64,000 bases of DNA, taken from contig CAKJVC010000030.1 in NCBI GenBank assembly GCA_918026815.1, forward strand, positions 930,001 to 994,000, given 5' to 3'. A model generated the notes under the pieces. That model ran no database searches. It worked only from the letters and a program-made list of their open reading frames with translations, and was not told the DNA's origin. This stretch comes from Chalara sp. BL73. Taxonomy: Eukaryota > Ascomycota > Leotiomycetes > Helotiales. The position numbers and the translations under genes were made by a program. Positions 57,654-64,000 of the stretch are shown here, piece by piece (positions within the stretch are counted from its first letter, which is position 1; each line of letters opens with the position of its first letter).

Positions 57654-58898
57654 ATGAAGCCTCAGTATATGGAAGAAGACTTATTACGGGCCCTTGAAGC
57701 TATTAGCCAGGGTGATTCTATCCGAAAAGCTAGTCTCGAATGGGGCATACCAAGGTCTACTCTTCAAAGTAGGATTTATGGCCACCAAACCCGTCAAACA
57801 GGTGCTGAAGCACTGCAAAAGCTAGCTCCGGTTCAGGAGAAGCGCTTAACAGACTGGATTCTAGTTCAAGAAAGCTTAGGGCTTAGCCCTACGCACTCGC
57901 AGATTAAAGACTTTGCTCAGCGGCTTTTAACTGTACGAGGAGACACTACTACACTAGGAAAACGCTGGATACGAAGCTTTTTGAAAAGGAATCCCATTCT
58001 CCGGACTAAGAGACAGTATAGTATTGATTCTGTACGTGTCAATGGAGCTACGTCAGAAATTATAAAGCTTTGGTTCCAAAAATTCCAAATTCCTGAAATC
58101 AAAGCAATTAAGCCGGAAAATCGGTGGAATATAGACGAAGCTGGCATTATGGAAAGCCAAGGAGTTAATGGGCTAGTCGTTGGGAGTAAAAATCGGCGTT
58201 TTATTCAGAGAAAGCAGCCCGGATCTAGAGCTTGGACCTCATTTATTGAATGTATTTCAGCCACCGGCCGAGCGCTCGATCCACTGGTTATATACAAAGG
58301 AAAATCAGTACAGCAACAATGGTTCCCTACTAACCTTGATAAGTTTAGCCGTTGGCACTTTACTGCTACCGAAAATGGCTGGACTACAGACGTTACAGCC
58401 CAGGAATGGCTTGAGAAAGTATTTATACTTTCTACGGCTTTCCCGGACCCTCAAGAGCCTAGACTGCTCGTTCTAGACGGCCATGGAAGTCATGAGACTA
58501 CAGAATTTATGTATACGTGCTTTATGCATAATATATACTTACTGTTTTTGCCTCCTCACTCGTCTCACGTTTTACAGCCTTTAGATTTATCAATTTTCTC
58601 CCCTTTGAAAGCAGCTTACCGAAAAGAGCTTGGTAACTTAAGTCTTTTGTCTGATTCTACTCCAATTGGGAAGCGGAACTTTTTATTATGCTATCAGAAG
58701 GCCCGGGAACAAAGTCTGATACTTAAGAATATTAAAGCTGGGTGGAAGGCTACCGGTTTATGGCCGATTAATATGGCTAAGCCTCTGATAAGCCGTTTGC
58801 TTCTTGAAAATAGCAATAATGACTCTGCACCAGCTCCAAAGGACTTGATTATGGAAGAAGGACTGGTATGGAATGAGAATATATCAGCTATTCAATAG
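57654..58898 (+). CDS. Pogo/Fot1-like DDE transposase with an early stop
   Basis: From the ATG at 57654 the frame runs 414 codons to a TAG at 58896-58898. The N-terminal part has a psq-type helix-turn-helix (LLRALEAISQGDSIRKASLE, then GIPRSTLQSRIYGH) and a CENP-B-type second HTH (FAQRLLTVRGDTTTLGKRWI). The catalytic core has NRWNIDEAGIMESQG (first Asp), LLVLDGHGSHETTEF (second Asp) and LQPLDLSIFSPLKAAYR (third, DDD/DDE-type). After the TAG the same frame stays open to 59258 with a charged, family-like tail (TRRQLFKKLAKGWDEKDYA and PKKRRKVRV, a nuclear-localisation type motif). A longer in-frame ATG at 57585 exists. Cuts and pastes the element at TA sites. Confidence 0.9.
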   Translation: MKPQYMEEDLLRALEAISQGDSIRKASLEWGIPRSTLQSRIYGHQTRQTGAEALQKLAPVQEKRLTDWILVQESLGLSPTHSQIKDFAQRLLTVRGDTTTLGKRWIRSFLKRNPILRTKRQYSIDSVRVNGATSEIIKLWFQKFQIPEIKAIKPENRWNIDEAGIMESQGVNGLVVGSKNRRFIQRKQPGSRAWTSFIECISATGRALDPLVIYKGKSVQQQWFPTNLDKFSRWHFTATENGWTTDVTAQEWLEKVFILSTAFPDPQEPRLLVLDGHGSHETTEFMYTCFMHNIYLLFLPPHSSHVLQPLDLSIFSPLKAAYRKELGNLSLLSDSTPIGKRNFLLCYQKAREQSLILKNIKAGWKATGLWPINMAKPLISRLLLENSNNDSAPAPKDLIMEEGLVWNENISAIQ

Positions 58899-59289
58899 GA
58901 AACTCCTAGAAAAGCTAGAAATGTGCGTTTACAAGCCGATATAATTACTCGATTAGAAGAGACCGATCTCCCAACTCGTCGCCAGCTTTTTAAGAAGCTT
59001 GCAAAAGGCTGGGATGAAAAAGACTACGCTTTAGCCCAAGCAGAGCTTCGAATAAAACAATTGGAAGCTAAAATAGAAGGGTCCCAGCCTAAGAAAAGAC
59101 GGAAAGTTAGAGTAAGCCCGAATTCGAAGTTTGCAAGCGTCCGGGCCATTAAAGTAGCCCAAATAGAAGCCGGGGATAGAGAAATTGAAGAAGGAGACTC
59201 TGATTCGTCTGTAAATACTGAGGCTACGGGCGATTGTATAGAAGTTCAAGGGTTGTAGAGATATTAGGCTTTGAAGTGGGTGGGAGGGA

Positions 59290-59342
59290 GCTAAGCGAGG
59301 TGGCCGAAAGGCAGGGGTGGCCGAAAGGGGGGGGTGGGGACT
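59290..59342 (-). repeat. 3' terminal inverted repeat of the pogo-type element
   Basis: 53 bp, an exact reverse complement of the 5' repeat, followed by the target duplicate TA. Confidence 0.95.
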
Positions 59343-61127
59343 TACTGAGTTGGTTTTATGGTCGCTAGGAGTATCTTTGTTTGGAACCGTCTTTGCTGCT
59401 CCTTTTCGCAAATACTTCCTCCTGCGGGAGCGGCTGCGATTTCCTGGCGGCTTTGCCACAGGCGTCCTTATCGGGGCGCTTCACAATGATGGCGAGATTT
59501 CCTATATCGCTAATTTGGATTAGAAGGGTTTATCCTTTATGGATTCACATCGTTCGATCGATCCAGCTACTGAGGATACCGAGGATGACGAACCTGAGCA
59601 GTCTGAAACACCAGGTCATTTTTTGCTGGCCGGCAGCGTAGCAACCATTCTTAAAACTTTCAGTGGTACCGCCATCTACGTGAGCCGCTCTGCCCAAAAG
59701 AGAATTCGTCGGATTTTAACTTGACCAGGTATTCGTATCATACTTTGTTCCTATATTAAACGCTCTTCCAGTCTTTGGACCTGCTGCGGCTGATGATTGG
59801 CTTTGGTTCCTAACATTGTCTCCGGCATTCACAGCCTTTGGGATGATATTGGACCTATCTGTTGCCAACTCTATGGTATTTGGGGCTGTTCTGGGCTGGG
59901 GGATTCTCTCCCCAATTGCCAAGAACTATGGATGGGCGCCAGGCCATGCTGCCGATATGGAGACTGGCGTTCGCGGTTGGCTCATTTGGATTAGTATAGC
60001 CTTCTTGCTTGGCGACGCTATAATCAGAGTCCTCCGTGGGCTCACAAGCATTACTCTGAACCTCTGTAGTAGCATTCGATCTCAACGTCGTGTCCCGAGT
60101 GGAGGACTCCTGATTGGAGAAAACACTGCATGCGACAGCAACACGCCGCTGCTAGTGCCAACCTTACATCAAACGCGGGACAATAATCTCGTTTCCAACA
60201 GGACAGTCTTGAATTGGCTGCTGCTATCGACTTCCCTCTGCGCTATTTGCACATACCTTGTCTTTGGTCGGGAAATACCTTTCTATCTTATTATCACACC
60301 TGTTGCCATAGCATTTCCACTTTGCTTTGTTGTCATCCAGTCCACTGGTGAGACAGATACTGTACCATCAAACAGTCTTAGTACGTTTCTTCATTATCTG
60401 TTATCCTCGCGATACTAATGTACGGAGGCAATGCTTGCCAGTTTTTGTTCCTTCTCATGGTATCCGAAGGTGCTGCGACCAAGCTCGCCACAATGATTGC
60501 TGGGGCTATTACGGAAGCCGGATTGTGGCAATCTGCTGTTTTGATGACAGACCTCAAGACGGCCTACCTCGTCCGAGCCTCTCCAAGAGTCATGTTTCAC
60601 GCACAACTACTCGGGTCCGTGATAGGATGTTTCATAGGCAGTGCTATCTATCGAATCGTTACTGCCGTATACAGCATTCCGAGCAAAGAGTTCTCTATCC
60701 CGCTCGCTCACATGTGGGTAAACACAGCCCGACTCGCCAACGGGGGCGATCTTCCTAAAGGAGTCATGCCATTTGCCCTTACAGCATTCTTTATCTCGGC
60801 CTGCCTGCGTGCCATCAATCTTTCAGCGGGACAACGGCGTTGGAGAACATGGGTGCCCAGTGGGGTTGCTATATCCATTGGTAATATTGAAATTGCAATT
60901 CGTGTCCAAGTCGTAGTCCGAACTGACCTGCCGCAGGTATGTATGTCCCCCCATCGGTAACACTGGCGAAGCTTATTGGCGCTGGGCTGCGATTGTACTT
61001 CATACAAAGGTGGGCGGTTTCTGAGCTAACGCTAATGGCTGCTGCGACGGGCTGCATCCTGAGTGAAGGAACGTTGGGATTTGTTCCCATGACAATGGCG
61101 GCGTTGGGTATCCCGCGGTTCATGTAG

Positions 61128-61484
61128 ATCGATAACGGCTGCAATTTTGAGACTCAAAATGCGCTATGCGATGGAGTTGGGCGGGTATCTCGTGGTGTGG
61201 TGCACATATAAAGAGGGGCGGGTAGGTATCCTTGTTTCCGTACCGCCTAGACCAAACGCTACCTCCCGCCCCCACAAACTATGGTGGGTAAATACCGTTT
61301 CTTCGATAAATAGGCTTGATCCTACACAGCTTGCAGAGCCTCATTTCATAAGGTCACTTGTAAGCCCTTCTATCCATATTCGAATGTTAGATTCAGCGCA
61401 GAACAACACCGAACCAATATCCAACCTTACTCCACATTTGAAAACCTTACCAGCGTGTCGTTCCACAAGTAACCTTTGCCGAAC
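61128..61484. other. Intergenic region
   Basis: Between the broken OPT gene and the asaB-like oxidase. Should contain the promoter of the latter; TATA-like ACATATAAAGAG at 61203-61214. Confidence 0.4.
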
Positions 61485-62626
61485 ATGCTGACCTCGCCGA
61501 TATGGTTCCTTAATGAGCTAGAGCTCTACAAGCAAGTGAAACCATACCGCCTAGATTTTGATCCTGAAGACGACGGTTTTCCTCGCACAAACGTGGACCG
61601 AGTTGAAATACCAGGCGTCCCTATTCACGACATCCGGGGCAACGAAGGCCAACTCGCATTTCCAAAGTGCGGCTTCAGTGTCCTACATATGCCGTCATCC
61701 TTAACCTCACTCGATTATGATGATCAGAAATTAGTAGCCGACCACTACTATTCATATATTGAGAAGGCTGTCCAGGAATTCAGCGTGAAATTCAACCCAG
61801 GTGCAAAAGTTATTGCGCTCGATCATAAGGTAAGACTGATTCCCTAGAATCAATGCAAAAAAAAAGAGAAAAAAACCCCCAGCTGATTTGTAGTATGGCT
61901 ACAGGTGCGAAAACGACACGCCACCTTTCCAATTTCTAACGGCAAGAACTACTCTGATCCCCAGCCCGTCATGGTTGCCCACGTTGGTGAGTTGACCCTT
62001 GCGGCCATAATGTAACGAACAAAATATTTCGGCTTCTAAGTACTAAAGCACCTGACAGATTGGACACCGCAAACTATTGAAAAAAAGCTCCGGCTCACAG
62101 TGGGAGATGAGAAGACTCAGTCAATCTTGGCTGGCCAGTATCAATTCTGCCAGTTTGTTTCACCGAGCTCATAGTCTCTCCTTCTCATGTCCTGTCGCCC
62201 GCTAACATGCTGTATTGAATTAGTGCTTGGCGCCCAATCTTCGGACCTCTTAGGGACTACCCCTTAGCTGTTTGCGACTATTCTACAGTTAATCCCGAAA
62301 ACGACTACGAGGTAACTGACGATGTCTATGAGAACCACGGTGTTGACGAAAATTACATGGTTTACAATAGACCTGGACATAAATGGTATTACCTTAGCAA
62401 CCAACAAGCTACTGAAATCTTACTTTTCAGGCAGTATGACAGCACTGTTGGACTTATGTCTGGTACGTCTCTGCCATTTACCATCAGCCATGACATTCTA
62501 ATCGAGTCTCGCTGACTGCTCGTTTCAACAGGAATTCCTCATTGTGCTATTCCTAACCCTGTTCCTTCAGAGCACGTGTCGGCGAGGCAAAGCATTGAGG
62601 TTGAGCTGGTAGTTTATTGGCCATGA
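61485..62626 (+). CDS. AsaB/CmcJ-like hydroxylase-desaturase family protein
   Basis: Five exons, 61485-61829, 61905-61986, 62059-62152, 62224-62462 and 62532-62626, give 284 residues with all phases consistent. Family blocks in order are ELYKQVKPYRLDFDPED, VPIHDIRG with FPKCGFSVLHMPSS, and VIALDHK-VRKRHATFP. They continue with DPQPVMVAHVDWTP, then CHAWRPIFGPLRDYPLAVCD, MVYNRPGHKWYYLSNQQATE and LMSGIPHCAIPNP. These match the fungal asaB/GA4 desaturase-CmcJ group, which act on small secondary metabolites. The third donor (GTTTGT) is unusual. Family members are normally a little longer at the front, so an upstream exon may be missed. Pathway unknown. Confidence 0.82.
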
Positions 62627-64000
62627 ACTTGGCCTTGGAGAGGGCAAGAAGAGCACATGAAAGCCATCTTCCTCTGGGACATGTATGGCCCATATTGCGA
62701 AGTATCTGATTCTGTATGGAAGGTGTGCAATTGAAATTTAACCATCTCTCCTGCGACAATACATAGCCTAGCTATAGAGCTCCATAATACATATATTTTA
62801 TAACCTTGAACCTTTGAATTTCCACGTACCCCGCCGATTTGACAAGCTGGATCACCCGGATCAAGACTAATTTTCCGAGCCAAATGGATAGGAACAACCT
62901 CGACTGCCAAAGTCTAGGAGCATGTCACCCTCTTTGAATTCATGACGAACCGTCTCGAGACCCTGGTGCTGGGTTTTAGGCTTAACTTTAAGCCATGGCT
63001 GAATCTTCTGGTGTGCGATGGGTCCCCTCTTGAGCTCACTTGTAGACACTTGCTGCTGAGGCGGCTGAGTATGTAAGAATACGTTAATCTCTTATAATAA
63101 GGGAGGAGAGGGACAGGGGGAGATAACGTACACCTTGGCTAGACATGGCTGTGGTAAGTTCTTGATACTTTCGAGTCTTGGAATATTCGTCTCAATATGT
63201 CTCTTTATAACGCCTATTCGTCGGCGTGCTCTCAACTGGAAAAAAACAAAAACAAAATGGAGAGCAGATTCAGGCTGCGTATTAAATAAGACAGTTAGGG
63301 TATGGATAGGCATCCCGAATGTATTGGCAGGTAGTGGGACATTATGCTGTGCATCCCATTGGGGGCATCATTAGTGAGTCGGTGGTTCCTTCGGGCACAG
63401 CTACGAAATCTACCTAGCCAGTCATAGGATCATCAAATCAAGCAGATTCGGTTGGCTCAAGGCAGCTGATACACAGCATATTGTGCCACTACATCTTCAC
63501 CTTAGTATTTCTAAATTGCTAGTTATAACCGCAACAGTGAGGTACGTTGTGGAGCATCGTGTTCTCGTGTAACTCAACGGGTTTACACTCTCGTTATAAA
63601 CTGAGGGGTGCGTGTCAGCTTCTTAGTCGAATTAACCCACGGAAGGGATACAAGCCTATGAGGTCCTGTTGTGATCTCGTAGACACGTATCCTTGATCTG
63701 GTGATTTTGTTTGGCTGTAGGCTACGAATATCCCACTTTGAAGTTGCAGCAGTTACTAGTCGAAAATCACTTTGCTTAGGTTGATCACGAGCGGCATACT
63801 AATAAGTGCGGGGCTAGAGTTGCTCAAACACACACCCAGCTGCTGTGCAAGAGCGAACGAAGACTGCTACTCAACCGCCCTACTCTATCAACCACTGGTC
63901 TCTTTTTGCGGCCACCCAAGCATCAACCTTCACAATCGACCATTCTGCTTCTACCCGGTCTCCAGGTCACATTTTCCACGACCACCTTCGCCTCAATTGA
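62627..64000. other. Terminal stretch, nothing recognised
   Basis: 1.4 kb to the window edge. Small frames at 62614-62910 and 63135-63374 show no family signal. The last 200 bases are pyrimidine-rich and might be the 5' leader of a gene beyond the edge, but no start codon is in view. Confidence 0.4.

Larger units (their letters stand above)
57506..59342 (+). mobile_element. Pogo/Fot1-type Tc1-mariner DNA transposon, 1837 bp
   Basis: The element has perfect 53-bp terminal inverted repeats (57506-57558 and 59290-59342) that begin AGTCCCCAC and end CTTAGC. It is bounded by the duplicated target TA (57504-57505 and 59343-59344), the Tc1/mariner hallmark. The TIR itself holds two direct copies of CTTTCGGCCACC, likely transposase-binding sites. 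One transposase gene lies inside. The insertion sits in the first exon of an OPT transporter gene and the two flanks read on in the same frame, so it is recent. TIR identity of 100 percent supports the same conclusion. Confidence 0.95.
57163..61127 (+). pseudogene. OPT-family oligopeptide transporter, split by a transposon and carrying a nonsense codon
   Basis: Exon pieces: 57163-57505, then a transposon, then 59345-59679, 59729-60380, 60428-60880 and 60937-61127. The product follows the OPT family. It has TFPTILVGTLLGSLVCAANM and FTPAENVVVQTMASSIAGMP, RPEEGG just before the insertion, and LWSLGVSLFGTVFAAPFRK just after it in the same frame. It goes on to NALPVFGPAAADDWLWFL, ITEAGLWQSAVLMTDLKTAY, and MYVPPSVTLAKLIGAG at the end. 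The three downstream introns are canonical. An in-frame TAG at 59521-59523 truncates it even without the element. OPT proteins import peptides, glutathione or metal chelates at the plasma membrane. Confidence 0.82.

Overview
The window reads as nuclear DNA of a filamentous ascomycete (Pezizomycotina; a leotiomycete is my guess from overall protein flavour, not proven). The reasons are short 45-80 bp introns with GT/GC...CTAAC...AG signals, fungal-specific families (HET, bZIP+DUF3425, Fung_rhodopsin, asaB-like oxidases, CCG-9-type trehalose phosphorylase, CorA-like channels), and a pogo/Fot1-type transposon. I rebuilt gene models by hand from frame, splice signals and family motifs. Nearly all intact spliced models sum to a whole number of codons.

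Layout. 0-9.9 kb: C-terminally cut GNAT (-), PTR2 relic, bZIP/DUF3425 factor (+), five-exon aldehyde dehydrogenase (-), kinase relic (-), small membrane protein (-). 9.9-16.4 kb: a two-exon gene fusing cyanovirin-N homology (CVNH) repeats to a HET domain, then a dynamin relic and decayed DNA. 16.4-25 kb: 2OG-Fe(II) oxygenase, DED1 helicase (-), proteasome beta-4 (-) whose start codon is apparently split by a GC-AG intron, and a 74-residue three-exon gene. 25.5-31.5 kb: CorA-like membrane protein and a 999-residue kinase-VWA fusion. 31.8-43 kb: mostly conserved housekeeping loci: GNAT (-), RRP9 (+), SAD1/USP39 (-), CCG-9/trehalose phosphorylase (+), MAK11 (-). 43.9-46.5 kb: ALDH3-like fatty aldehyde dehydrogenase (-) and a small coiled-coil gene (-). 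46.5-52 kb: relics of a rhodopsin-like membrane protein, an ALDH and an SDR. 52-55 kb: EthD-like dimeric barrel protein (-), frameshifted SDR (+), Cys-rich hypothetical (+). 57-62.6 kb: OPT transporter split by an 1837-bp pogo-type element with perfect 53-bp TIRs, then an asaB-like oxidase.

The conserved core (translation initiation, 20S proteasome, U3 snoRNP, tri-snRNP, 60S biogenesis, trehalose metabolism) is interleaved with accessory islands rich in broken genes. Several breaks are TGA/TAG codons that fit C-to-T change, compatible with but not proof of RIP-like mutation. The most interesting intact accessory gene is the CVNH-HET fusion: a glycan-binding type module joined to a fungal incompatibility/cell-death module. 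No rRNA, tRNA or CRISPR array was found.
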